Assembly: GCA_024636075.1 (NCBI GenBank)
Contig: JAGXHS010000099.1
Coordinates: 1 to 12,865 of the forward strand
Length of the DNA stretch: 12,865 nt
Direction: 5' to 3'
Source: Propionibacteriaceae bacterium
GTDB taxonomy: Bacteria; Actinomycetota; Actinomycetes; Propionibacteriales; Propionibacteriaceae
Below the pieces are notes generated by a model. It was not told the DNA's origin and ran no database searches. It was given only the letters and a program-made list of their open reading frames with translations. Below, piece by piece: positions 1-7,139 of the stretch; position 1 is the stretch's first letter, and each line of letters starts with the position of its first letter. The position numbers were made by a program, and so were the translations under genes.

Positions 1-1
1 G

Positions 2-109
2 GTGAACGCGCCCCACCTCGTCGCATTGGTCCGGGCAGGAGCCAAGTTCGAGAAGGGCATCCTCGTCGAGCGACCCGACGAATCAGGAGGTGATCAACAA
101 GCCGCGTGA
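2..109 (+). CDS. C-terminal tail of an upstream gene (5' end outside the window)
   Basis: An open frame enters from the left edge and runs 35 codons to a TGA at 107-109. Its codons end mostly in G or C, as in the real genes here, and the peptide reads sensibly (it contains NAPHLVALVRAGAKFEKG and an acidic, Gln/Ala-rich end). The competing frame 1 stops at 91-93 and is Arg/Pro-rich, which is typical of a shadow frame. No domain can be recognised from so short a piece. In many Actinobacteria the gene before trpG encodes a small membrane protein or a sortase-like protein, but nothing here proves either. The last codons overlap a strong Shine-Dalgarno-like sequence at 85-95 that could serve a following ORF. 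Confidence 0.5.
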   Translation: MNAPHLVALVRAGAKFEKGILVERPDESGGDQQAA

Positions 110-165
110 CACGCCGATCCACAGGTCTTGACTATTCCTCCGTCTGGTACGCCACAATCTGCTAG
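106..165 (+). CDS. possible 19-codon leader-like ORF before trpG
   Basis: A GTG at 106-108 overlaps the stop of the preceding frame (GTGA, 4 nt), the usual arrangement for translational coupling. It is preceded at 85-95 by AGGAGGTGATC, an 11-base match to the complement of the 16S rRNA 3' end, although the spacing is long (10 nt from the end of that match). The ORF encodes VTRRSTGLDYSSVWYATIC and stops at TAG 163-165, 14 nt before the trpG ATG. It has only one Trp codon, so it is not a classical tandem-Trp attenuator peptide. The peptide could be a real small coupled product, a device that brings ribosomes to trpG (which has no good SD of its own), or chance. Confidence 0.2.
   Translation: MTRRSTGLDYSSVWYATIC
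128..158 (+). promoter_or_regulatory. candidate sigma-A-type promoter for trpG
   Basis: TTGACT at 128-133 matches the -35 consensus in five of six positions. CACAAT at 153-158 is a four-of-six -10 match, with a 19-nt spacer that is slightly long. A start about 7 nt downstream would give a leader of only about 15 nt before the trpG ATG at 180. This is weak without mapping, because the element lies just after a possible coupled upstream gene. Confidence 0.3.
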
Positions 166-179
166 GCCACAATGGTGGC

Positions 180-812
180 ATGGCTCGCATTCTGGTGGTG
201 GACAACTATGACTCGTTCGTCTACAACATCGTGCAGTACCTCAACCAGATCGGTGCCGAGGTGCAGGTGTGGCGCAACGACGACGAACGCTTCGACAGCA
301 CCGAGCTGGCCGCCCAGTTCGACGGGGTGCTGTTGTCCCCGGGCCCCGGTACCCCCGAGGAAGCCGGAGTGTGCATCTCGCTGATCGAGCAGTACGGATC
401 CCGGCTGCCGATCTTCGGTGTCTGCCTGGGCTTGCAGTCGATGGCGGTCGCTTATGGTGGGGTGGTCGGGCGGGCACCCGAACTGCTGCACGGAAAAACC
501 TCATTGGTTCATCACCACGAGCAGGGCGTCTTTGCTGGGCTGCCCAGTCCGCTGACCGTCACCCGCTACCACTCGTTGGCATTGGACCCGAGCACGCTGC
601 CGGACTGCCTCGAGGTGACCTGCCAATCCGAATCCGGGGTAATCATGGCGCTCAAGCACCGTTCGTTGGCAGTGGAGGCGGTGCAGTTCCACCCGGAGAG
701 TGTGCTCACCGAAGGTGGCTATCAGATCCTGGCCAACTGGTTGTCGGTCTGCGGCGACTCTGACGCACCGCGCCGGGCATCTGGACTCAGCCCCCTGATG
801 TCAGCCAGCTGA
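180..812 (+). CDS. trpG: glutamine amidotransferase subunit of anthranilate/4-amino-4-deoxychorismate synthase
   Basis: This 210-residue cytoplasmic class I glutamine amidotransferase releases ammonia from glutamine for the chorismate-using partner (TrpE and/or PabB), feeding tryptophan and folate synthesis. The N-terminal ILVVDNYDSFVYN and the oxyanion segment LLSPGPGTP (51-59) are family hallmarks. The catalytic triad is visible: Cys82 in FGVCLGLQ, then His171 and Glu173 in QFHPES. The HGKTS motif at 104-108 is also typical. The ATG at 180 opens exactly at the conserved start, although no strong SD lies in front; an ATG at 172 is in another frame. The last ~18 residues are a non-conserved tail, and the stop lies inside a long hairpin. 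No TrpE or PabB partner gene is nearby, which is common for this origin-proximal copy and suggests an amphibolic TrpG/PabA role (inference). Confidence 0.95.
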   Translation: MARILVVDNYDSFVYNIVQYLNQIGAEVQVWRNDDERFDSTELAAQFDGVLLSPGPGTPEEAGVCISLIEQYGSRLPIFGVCLGLQSMAVAYGGVVGRAPELLHGKTSLVHHHEQGVFAGLPSPLTVTRYHSLALDPSTLPDCLEVTCQSESGVIMALKHRSLAVEAVQFHPESVLTEGGYQILANWLSVCGDSDAPRRASGLSPLMSAS

Positions 813-827
813 TGTCAGGGGGCTGAG
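786..827. terminator. long hairpin over the trpG stop codon, between convergent genes
   Basis: CTCAGCCCCCTGA (786-798) pairs perfectly with TCAGGGGGCTGAG (815-827). The stem continues inward through two G·U pairs (799-800 with 813-814) into TCAGC/GCTGA (801-805 with 808-812), about 20 paired positions around a tiny loop. The trpG TGA (810-812) is part of the inner stem. There is no U-tract on either strand, so it is not a textbook intrinsic terminator. Such GC-rich hairpins often end genes in Actinobacteria, and its place between trpG and the convergent pknB suggests a two-way terminator or RNA 3'-end stabiliser. Confidence 0.6.
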
Positions 828-835
828 CCCCAAGC

Positions 836-851
836 GCCGGGGGTGCCCGGC
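836..851. terminator. second short hairpin in the trpG/pknB convergent gap
   Basis: GCCGGG (836-841) and CCCGGC (846-851) form a 6-bp GC stem with a GGTG loop, lying 37 nt beyond the pknB stop in the direction of pknB transcription. It lacks a U-tract and probably works together with the larger hairpin at 786-827. Confidence 0.35.
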
Positions 852-888
852 AGCTTCATGATTCCAGTGTCCGTGGATGTGGTGCACC

Positions 889-2724
889 TCAGGGGGTCGT
901 GGCTGAGCCCGGATTGCCTCCGCCTGAGCTCGCGGCCGGTGCACTTGCTTCCGGTGCGGCGGGCGCGGTCGCCGCACCGGTCGCGGGGACAGGGGCGACC
1001 GCGACGTAGACGGTGACCTCGGTGTCGCGTGCGGCACTGCTTCCCGCGGCGGGATCCTGCTTGAAGATGGTGTCTGGCAGCGAAGCCGTCGACTCCTCGC
1101 GGATCACCTTGATCCGGAACCCGTTCGTCGAGGCGGAATCCTGGGCCTCCGCGACTGTCATCGAACCGAAGTTCGGTACGGTTGCCTCCCCGCTGGCGAT
1201 CGTGAGCAGCACCTCGCTGCCCGTTTGGGCGTCTGAGCCCCCGGGCGGTGAAACGCTGAGAACTTCGTCCTTGGGCGCGCCAGTCGGATCCTGACCCGCA
1301 GTAGCCGTTTCTGTCTTCACGTTCGTGAAACCGGCGTCCCCCAGCGCCTTCTGGGCGTCACCGACGCTCATTCCCACGAGATTGTCCGGGATCTTCACGG
1401 TGTCCGGCCCTTGGTTGACCGTGATGATCACCGTGGAACCCTTGTCCACGGTCTGGCCGGGGGTCGGGTCCTGCTTGATCACCTGGCCCTTGGTGTCCGC
1501 GTCACCCTTGACAGTTTCCACGTTGGCGACCAAGCCGCGATCCTCGAGCAACCCGGTGGCCTGGCTCTGGGTGAAGTCGATGACGGTCGGCACCGTGACC
1601 TGTTCGGTGCTGGGGCCACTTGTCAGCTGGTAGATGCCGAAGCCGACGGCACCGAGGAGAGCAATCAGCAGCGTGATCAGTATGACCGTGCTGATCGGGG
1701 TTTTGCGACGTTGCTCGCGCTGTGACTGGGATGGGTCCGGGGCGGGGGTCACAGGTGTGCTGGAGGTCGCCACCGGCTGTTGAACGGCGGTCTGTGAGAC
1801 GCCGCCTGCTCCCAGAGCACGCGTGGGTGCGGTGTCCCCACTGAGCACCTTGGCTGGCAGCGAGGCGTGCACGGGTTGCCCATCGAGCAGCCGAGCGATG
1901 TCGTCACGCATCTCCTTGGCTGTCTGGTAGCGATCAGCCGGGTCCTTCTCCAGGGCTTTCAGTACGATCGCGTCCATCTCCTCGGTGATCTCAGGATCGA
2001 GTTCGCTGGGAGGGGTTGGTATTGACCGGACGTGCTGGTAGGCGACGCTGACCGGTGACTCACCGACGAAGGGCGGCCGACCCGTGAGCAGTTCGTAGAG
2101 CAGGGTTCCGGCCGAGTAGATGTCGGAACGATAGTCGACCTTTTCGCCACGAGCCTGTTCCGGCGACAGGTATTGCGCCGTGCCGATCACTGCAGCTGTC
2201 TGCGTCATCGTGGCTGAGGTGTCCGCGACTGCCCTGGCGATGCCGAAGTCCATCACCATCACCAGGCCAGCTGGCGTCAGCATCACATTGGCGGGCTTGA
2301 TGTCGCGGTGGATGATGCCGTTCTTGTGCGAGTAGTTCAGCGCATCCAGGACGCCTTGGCTGAACTCGAGCGCTCGTTCGGGCAGGATCCGGCGGTCGTC
2401 GCGGAGCACGTCCTTGAGGGTGTGGCCCTCCACGAGTTCCATCACGATGTAGGGGACAATCGTGTCGCTGCCCTCTTCCTTCTCCTCACCGGTGTCGTAC
2501 ACCGAGACGATGTTCGGGTGGTTCAAGCCGGCGGCGGATTGTGCTTCGCGTCGGAACCGTCCCTGGAAGGTGGGGTCGCTGGCGAGGTCGTTGCGCAGCC
2601 GCTTGACCGCGACATCACGCCCCAGGCGGACGTCACGAGCTCGCCACACCTCGGCCATTCCACCCCGCCCGATCACAGCCTCGAGCTGGTAGCGGCCACC
2701 GAGCACTTTCGGGTGCTCTGCCAT
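889..2724 (-). CDS. pknB: PASTA-domain transmembrane serine/threonine protein kinase
   Basis: This 611-residue receptor-like kinase phosphorylates cell-wall and division proteins in response to extracellular peptidoglycan fragments or lipid II. Counting from the ATG, the N-terminal half is a complete Hanks-type kinase: GRGGMAEVW loop (19-27), catalytic Lys41 in VAVKRL, HRDIKPAN (Asp141), DFG (159-161) and an activation loop TQTAAVIGTAQYLSPE with the Thr residues autophosphorylated in mycobacterial PknB. After a Pro/Thr/Gln-rich juxtamembrane linker, one membrane helix (about 345-367) leads to three extracellular PASTA repeats (about 375-440, 442-511, 514-577) and an Ala/Pro/Ser-rich tail. Mycobacterium tuberculosis PknB has four PASTA repeats. 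The ATG at 2724 is chosen over the GTG at 2727 because AAAGGA (2738-2733) lies 8 nt ahead. It is the last gene of the operon. Confidence 0.97.
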   Translation of the reverse strand: MAEHPKVLGGRYQLEAVIGRGGMAEVWRARDVRLGRDVAVKRLRNDLASDPTFQGRFRREAQSAAGLNHPNIVSVYDTGEEKEEGSDTIVPYIVMELVEGHTLKDVLRDDRRILPERALEFSQGVLDALNYSHKNGIIHRDIKPANVMLTPAGLVMVMDFGIARAVADTSATMTQTAAVIGTAQYLSPEQARGEKVDYRSDIYSAGTLLYELLTGRPPFVGESPVSVAYQHVRSIPTPPSELDPEITEEMDAIVLKALEKDPADRYQTAKEMRDDIARLLDGQPVHASLPAKVLSGDTAPTRALGAGGVSQTAVQQPVATSSTPVTPAPDPSQSQREQRRKTPISTVILITLLIALLGAVGFGIYQLTSGPSTEQVTVPTVIDFTQSQATGLLEDRGLVANVETVKGDADTKGQVIKQDPTPGQTVDKGSTVIITVNQGPDTVKIPDNLVGMSVGDAQKALGDAGFTNVKTETATAGQDPTGAPKDEVLSVSPPGGSDAQTGSEVLLTIASGEATVPNFGSMTVAEAQDSASTNGFRIKVIREESTASLPDTIFKQDPAAGSSAARDTEVTVYVAVAPVPATGAATAPAAPEASAPAASSGGGNPGSATTP

Positions 2725-2737
2725 CACTGGTGTCCTT

Positions 2738-2857
2738 TCACTTCCGGCGTCCGCCGCCTGCGGGAATGGTCCCCCGTGCGGGCAGCATCAAGCGCTGCAG
2801 TCGCCATTGTGGTCTGCATTGATGAGAGCAGGCTGTGACTGAGCTGAGGATGATCAT
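2738..2857 (-). CDS. possible 39-codon ORF filling the pbpA-pknB gap
   Basis: An ATG at 2857-2855 overlaps the pbpA stop as ATGA, and the frame stays open to a TGA at 2740-2738. The last base of that stop is the first A of the pknB SD (AAAGGA). The peptide begins MIILSSVTACSHQ and ends in a basic, Gly-rich stretch. Neat coupling at both ends suggests that ribosomes could pass from pbpA to pknB through it. Against a conserved protein, its codon third positions are only about two-thirds G/C, well below the neighbours, and no domain is recognisable. It occupies the place of pknA in mycobacteria but shows no kinase motif. It may be only a translational bridge. Confidence 0.2.
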   Translation of the reverse strand: MIILSSVTACSHQCRPQWRLQRLMLPARGTIPAGGGRRK

Positions 2858-4281
2858 TTCAGCGCCTCCACGACCTGACTGAAGATGGGCCCCCCGAGGC
2901 GTCCGCCGGCGATTTCGCTACGTTGAATGTCCGCCTCCTCGATGAACACAGCGATGGCCACGTCGGGGTCCTTCGCGAACCCGACGAACCACGCGTAGGG
3001 GGGTCGGGCGGGATCGGATTGTGCGGTGCCGGTCTTGCCGCCAACCGTCGTGCCGGAAACCTGCGCTGCACGACCGGTGCCGTTCTCCACCACGCCCACC
3101 ATCATGTTCTGGAGCGACCGGGCGTTGGGCACGCTCAGCGCACGCTGCATCTGCGAGTTGTGGTGGCTGGAAAGGATCTGCAGGTCCGGGGTTCGGACTT
3201 CCTGCACCAGGAAGGGTTCCATCACCTGGCCGTCGTTGGCTATCGCCCCGGCAACCACCGCCATTTGCAGGGGAGTGGCGGCAACATCGTATTGGCCGAT
3301 CGCGCTCATTGCGGTCTGCGGGTCATTGGGTGACGCCGGGAAGACGCTCGTCGCGGAGTCGAGGTCTCCACCGAAGCTGGAATCGAAGCCGAACAGCCGC
3401 GCTTGGGCGCGCAACTTGTCGGCCCCAAGTCGCAGGCCGAGGTTGGCGAAGGCCGTGTTGCAGGACACCTCCAGGGCGTGCGCGAGGCTGGAGGTGTCTC
3501 CACCGCAGTTCACTTCATTGGTGAGATCGATGGTCGTCTGCGGCAACCGGAGCTTGGCCGGCGAGGGCACCGTGGAGTCCGCAGTCATTCCGTCGGTCAG
3601 TGCCGCCGCAGCGGTGACCAACTTGAAGGTGGACCCGGGGGGGTAGATCTCCCGCGTGGCGCGCTTGGCGAGCGGTCGATCCTTGTCGGTCGAGAGTTGC
3701 TGCCAGGCTTGCCGAGCGGCGCTCAGGTCCGTGCTGGCCAACTTGTTCGGGTCGTAGCTCGGTGTCGACACCATTGCCAGCACGGCGCCGGTGCGGTAGT
3801 TCAACGCCACGACGGCACCCTTGCGGGAACCCAGCCCGTTGACCGCGGCCTGCTGGGCCCGTTGGTTGATGGTGGTCTGCACCGAGGCGCCGGCCGGCGT
3901 CCCTCCCTGGAAGGACTCCATCAGCCGTCCGAAGAATTGGGCGTCGGACGTGCCGGAGAGTTCCCGGTTGTACATGTCTTCGAGCCCGGAGCGGCCGTAG
4001 TCGTAGGAGTAGTAGCCGGTGATGTTGGCGTAGGTTGGCCCCTCCGGGTACACGCGCTGGTAGGAAAACTGCCCCTTCGACGGATCGGAACGGGCGATCG
4101 GCGTGTTACCCGCCAAGATGGCCCCACGGTCCCGGTCGAACTCCGCGTCGCGGGTGCGGCGGTTCTGTGGGTTGGCGTTCAGGGAGTCTGTGCGTGCGAC
4201 TGAAAGCCAGCTGGCGTTCAGCAGCAGCGCAAGGAACATCACAGCGGCCACGATGGCCACGCGTCGAATGGGTCCGTTCAT
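2854..4281 (-). CDS. pbpA: class B penicillin-binding protein (peptidoglycan transpeptidase)
   Basis: This 475-residue class B PBP forms peptide cross-links in new peptidoglycan and partners the SEDS protein encoded just upstream. One N-terminal membrane anchor (about 5-27) is followed by a non-penicillin-binding pedestal and the transpeptidase domain. The three active-site motifs are present: STFK with nucleophile Ser217, SCN at 273-275, and KTG at 416-418 in GGKTGTAQ. Length and motifs fit actinobacterial PbpA. The ATG at 4281 is preferred because GGAGGGGGA lies 7 nt ahead; the longer GTG start at 4302 would include that SD. It lies 46 nt after rodA and 129 nt before pknB. PbpA is a known PknB substrate in mycobacteria (family knowledge). 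Confidence 0.95.
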   Translation of the reverse strand: MNGPIRRVAIVAAVMFLALLLNASWLSVARTDSLNANPQNRRTRDAEFDRDRGAILAGNTPIARSDPSKGQFSYQRVYPEGPTYANITGYYSYDYGRSGLEDMYNRELSGTSDAQFFGRLMESFQGGTPAGASVQTTINQRAQQAAVNGLGSRKGAVVALNYRTGAVLAMVSTPSYDPNKLASTDLSAARQAWQQLSTDKDRPLAKRATREIYPPGSTFKLVTAAAALTDGMTADSTVPSPAKLRLPQTTIDLTNEVNCGGDTSSLAHALEVSCNTAFANLGLRLGADKLRAQARLFGFDSSFGGDLDSATSVFPASPNDPQTAMSAIGQYDVAATPLQMAVVAGAIANDGQVMEPFLVQEVRTPDLQILSSHHNSQMQRALSVPNARSLQNMMVGVVENGTGRAAQVSGTTVGGKTGTAQSDPARPPYAWFVGFAKDPDVAIAVFIEEADIQRSEIAGGRLGGPIFSQVVEALK

Positions 4282-4327
4282 CGAGGCATCCCCCTCCACC
4301 ACGTGTCGCGCACTTCATCGGTTCTCA

Positions 4328-5722
4328 TCAGATCAACCTCGTGTCGTCGTCAGCCAAGCTGATCACACCGGCTGCCGAGTCGTGATCCTCGTCCATCGGG
4401 CGAATGGGGCGACGTGCCTGGTGGCTGATCACCAGCAGGATGCCGGCAATCACCCAGTTGGAGATCATGGAGGAGCCGCCTTGGCTCATGAAAGGTGTTG
4501 TGAGGCCGGTCAAGGGCAGCAGCCGGGTGACTCCGCCGATGATCGCGAACACCTGCAACGCGAACACGAAGCTGAGTCCCGCAGCGAGCAGTTTCCCGAA
4601 CGGATCGCGGCAGGCCAGCGCCATCCGCAATCCGCGCGCAACCAGCAGCCCGTACAACATGATGATGGCCATCAGTCCGAGGACGCCGATCTCTTCGCCC
4701 AGGGCGGCAGCGATGAAGTCACTCTTGGCCAACGGTGTCAGTCCGGGACGACCGAGGCCCCAGCCGCGGCCGGTGAGGCCGCCCCAGGCGTAGCCGAACT
4801 GGGCGCTGATCACTTGCAGGTTCCGGTCGAAGTTGTCGAAAGGATACAGCCAAGCGCCGACGCGCACCTTCACGTGGGCGGTGTAGTAGTAGGCGGCAAC
4901 CGCGCCGATCGCGAACAGCGCCGTCCCGAGGATGGGCCACCCAGCCCGCTGGGTGGCGACGTAGAGCATCATGACGAACAGACCGAAGAAGAGCAACGAG
5001 GTCCCCAGGTCGTTCTGGAAGACCAACACCGCCAACGAGGCGGCCCACATGATCATGATGGGGCCCAGATCGCGAAGCCTGGGAAACCCGATCCCCAGCA
5101 CGTGCCGTCCGGCTAGCGCCAACACGTCGCGGCGCTCCACCAGATAGGCGGCGAAAGCGATCGCCAACACGATCTTGGCCACCTCGGCCGGCTGGAAACT
5201 GAACGGGCCCACCCGAATCCAGATCCGCGAGCCGAACTGTTCGACACCCAGGCCGGGGACCAGCGGCAGCAGCAGCAGGGCGATGCCGGCCAGGAAGAGC
5301 AGGTAGGGGAATCGCTGCAAGCTGCGGTGGTCGCGCAACCCGATGATGACAACCAGGAACAGCGCGGCTCCCAATCCGGTCCAGATCAGCTGGGTGGTGG
5401 CGTCGTGCTTGGCCGGGTCGGGAATCAGATCGATGCGGTGGATCATCGCCAGCCCCAGCCCGTTCAGCAGCAGCACCGTGGGCAGGATCAGTGGATCGGC
5501 GAAGGGTAGGCGCCAGCGCACCAGAATGTGCAGGACGAGGCCGAGCCCACCCCACATGCCCACCAACCACGGCCACTCGGGCGGAATGGTGCCGGAAGTG
5601 TTGAGGTGCGTCAGCGCCCAGGCACCCAATCCGATGGACAATGCGACGATGTCCATCAACAACTCCGTGTTGCGACGTTTGCGATAGACGACGACGTTCC
5701 CGGGTGCAGTGATGGCGCTCAT
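4328..5722 (-). CDS. rodA: SEDS-family peptidoglycan glycosyltransferase RodA/FtsW
   Basis: This 464-residue polytopic membrane protein with many hydrophobic segments polymerises lipid II into glycan strands and works with a class B PBP, here PbpA next door. The C-terminal signature is clear: LLPLTGLTTPFMSQGGSS at 401-418 closely matches the FtsW/RodA/SpoVE pattern, with Gln in the usual Tyr position. Other SEDS segments are RIWIRVGPFSFQPAEVAKI (166-184), FQNDLGTS (235-242), and the loop WLYPFDNFDRN (291-301), where the catalytic Asp is expected. The ATG at 5722 is used because it lies 1 nt after the pstP stop; a longer open frame back to 5977 only overlaps pstP and is Pro/Arg-rich. Operon context favours the RodA-type paralogue rather than division FtsW. 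The cytoplasmic tail is acidic. Confidence 0.94.
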   Translation of the reverse strand: MSAITAPGNVVVYRKRRNTELLMDIVALSIGLGAWALTHLNTSGTIPPEWPWLVGMWGGLGLVLHILVRWRLPFADPLILPTVLLLNGLGLAMIHRIDLIPDPAKHDATTQLIWTGLGAALFLVVIIGLRDHRSLQRFPYLLFLAGIALLLLPLVPGLGVEQFGSRIWIRVGPFSFQPAEVAKIVLAIAFAAYLVERRDVLALAGRHVLGIGFPRLRDLGPIMIMWAASLAVLVFQNDLGTSLLFFGLFVMMLYVATQRAGWPILGTALFAIGAVAAYYYTAHVKVRVGAWLYPFDNFDRNLQVISAQFGYAWGGLTGRGWGLGRPGLTPLAKSDFIAAALGEEIGVLGLMAIIMLYGLLVARGLRMALACRDPFGKLLAAGLSFVFALQVFAIIGGVTRLLPLTGLTTPFMSQGGSSMISNWVIAGILLVISHQARRPIRPMDEDHDSAAGVISLADDDTRLI

Positions 5723-5723
5723 C

Positions 5724-7139
5724 TCAGCAGCCTTCGCCCGGGCCAACGGTGTAGGTAACGCTGGGGGTGCTGAGTGGTGAGGCCGATGCACTACCGACTG
5801 GGGAAGCGGATGGGGACGGGCCTGACGTGGCGTCAGCCGACCCGCCAGAGGTCGGTCGGGGCGAGTTGGAGGCGCTGGCTGACGGGCTGGGTGGCAATTG
5901 CTCCTCGCGGTAGCGAATGCATGCCTCGGAACGCAGCCCCAGCTCGGCGATGGTCGCCCGAGCTGCCGTGACGTCACTGACCGGAATCGTGTTGGTCACT
6001 TGGTTGCGGTAAAAGGTGGGGAGATCGGTCAGGTTGATGTCGGTGCGTTCCACCACATCGGAGAAGCTGCGCCCGAGGATCCTGTCGGGGATGCCGTTGA
6101 AGATGGCCACCTTGCCGGAATCATTGCCCACGTAGTACTGCCCCGCGATGTACTGCTTGCCGCCGAAGAAGACGCCAGCAAGAACCACGCCGAGCGCTAT
6201 CAGCAGCGCGAGGGTCGGAATCCAGCGACGCCCGCGACGTGCGGTGGGTGAGTAGCGCAGATCCTCACCTTCCGTCGTGCTCTTGGGCGGCGCCTTCACC
6301 GCAGATGTTTCGACGGTGTCGTCGTCGGCGTGCTCAGGGACTTCCTCGTCAGCCGGCTCTGGGATCTCTGCGTCCAACACGGAGCCGTACAGCTGTGGCG
6401 CGACCGCGTCGAGTGCCTCGTCCTGCGGGACGACGTCAGCGACCAGAAAGCTGATGTTGTCGGCCCCGCCACCCTCATACGCGGCGGCGACGAGTTTCTT
6501 CGTGACCTCGTCCAGGTCCTGTTCTTCGAGGAGGATCTCCGCGATCTCGGATTCGTCGGCAAACCCCGACAGCCCGTCGGAGCAGAACAGCAACCGGTCG
6601 TCGAGCTGCACATCGATCAGATCCAGGTCCGGTTCGTGGTTCTGGCCGTTGATCACCTTGAGTACCAGCGAGCGATGCGGGTGGCGGGTTGCCTCCTCCT
6701 CGGTGATCCGGCCCTCGTCGATGAGTGATTGGACCCAGGAGTGGTCGTGTGTCAGCCGTTGTATCGTGCCACCACGGAACAGGTAGGCGCGGGAATCGCC
6801 GATGTGCACCAAGCCGAGCTGTGTGCCCGAGAACAGGGCACCGCACACGGTGGTTCCCATGCCGTCCAGTGCTGGATCTGACGCGACCAGATCTGCGACC
6901 AGATGGTTCGCGCGGGCGAGGGCACCGGCCAGTTTGCTGAGCATCTCCATGCCGTCGTAGCGGCTGTCGGCCTGTTTGACCTCACGGATCGCGATCGCTG
7001 AGGCGATGTCACCAGCGGCGGCCCCGCCCATGCCGTCCGCCACCACCAGGGCGTTGCCGGATCGGTAGGCAGAATCCTGATTGGACTTGCGGACCAGACC
7101 CACCTCGGAATGGCCTCTGGAATCCAGGGAATATGCCAT
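5724..7139 (-). CDS. pstP: membrane-anchored PP2C-type Ser/Thr protein phosphatase
   Basis: This 471-residue PPM-family metal-dependent phosphatase removes phosphates placed by the operon's PASTA kinase. The catalytic domain (about 1-236) shows the metal-binding residues: NQD (Asp22), DGMGG (Asp35), GDSRAYLFR (114-122), SDG (Asp188) and ADN (Asp227). An acidic, flexible linker (about 240-300) leads to an Arg-rich stretch, one membrane helix (about 305-326), an extracellular domain (about 330-410), and a low-complexity Ser/Pro/Ala tail ending in Cys. There are only two extracellular cysteines (407 and 471), so a disulfide is possible. Its ATG overlaps the fhaB stop by one base (TAATG) and its stop is 1 nt from rodA, so the three genes are translationally coupled. 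Confidence 0.96.
   Translation of the reverse strand: MAYSLDSRGHSEVGLVRKSNQDSAYRSGNALVVADGMGGAAAGDIASAIAIREVKQADSRYDGMEMLSKLAGALARANHLVADLVASDPALDGMGTTVCGALFSGTQLGLVHIGDSRAYLFRGGTIQRLTHDHSWVQSLIDEGRITEEEATRHPHRSLVLKVINGQNHEPDLDLIDVQLDDRLLFCSDGLSGFADESEIAEILLEEQDLDEVTKKLVAAAYEGGGADNISFLVADVVPQDEALDAVAPQLYGSVLDAEIPEPADEEVPEHADDDTVETSAVKAPPKSTTEGEDLRYSPTARRGRRWIPTLALLIALGVVLAGVFFGGKQYIAGQYYVGNDSGKVAIFNGIPDRILGRSFSDVVERTDINLTDLPTFYRNQVTNTIPVSDVTAARATIAELGLRSEACIRYREEQLPPSPSASASNSPRPTSGGSADATSGPSPSASPVGSASASPLSTPSVTYTVGPGEGC

Noticed and set aside
106..165. Classical Trp attenuator before trpG
   Set aside because: The mini-ORF has only one Trp codon and no clear terminator/antiterminator pair follows, so only a generic leader ORF is proposed.
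3403..4203. + strand open frame opposite pbpA
   Set aside because: It is antisense to intact PBP motifs, has Gly/Val/Arg-biased composition and no SD.
4103..5116. Long + strand open frame opposite pbpA/rodA
   Set aside because: It is a shadow frame of high-GC coding sequence: Gln/His/Glu-rich, with no domain, and it spans two real genes.
5723..5977. Upstream extension of the rodA open frame (85 extra residues)
   Set aside because: It lies inside the 3' part of pstP, is Pro/Arg/His-rich, and the SEDS protein begins properly at 5722, one base after the pstP stop.
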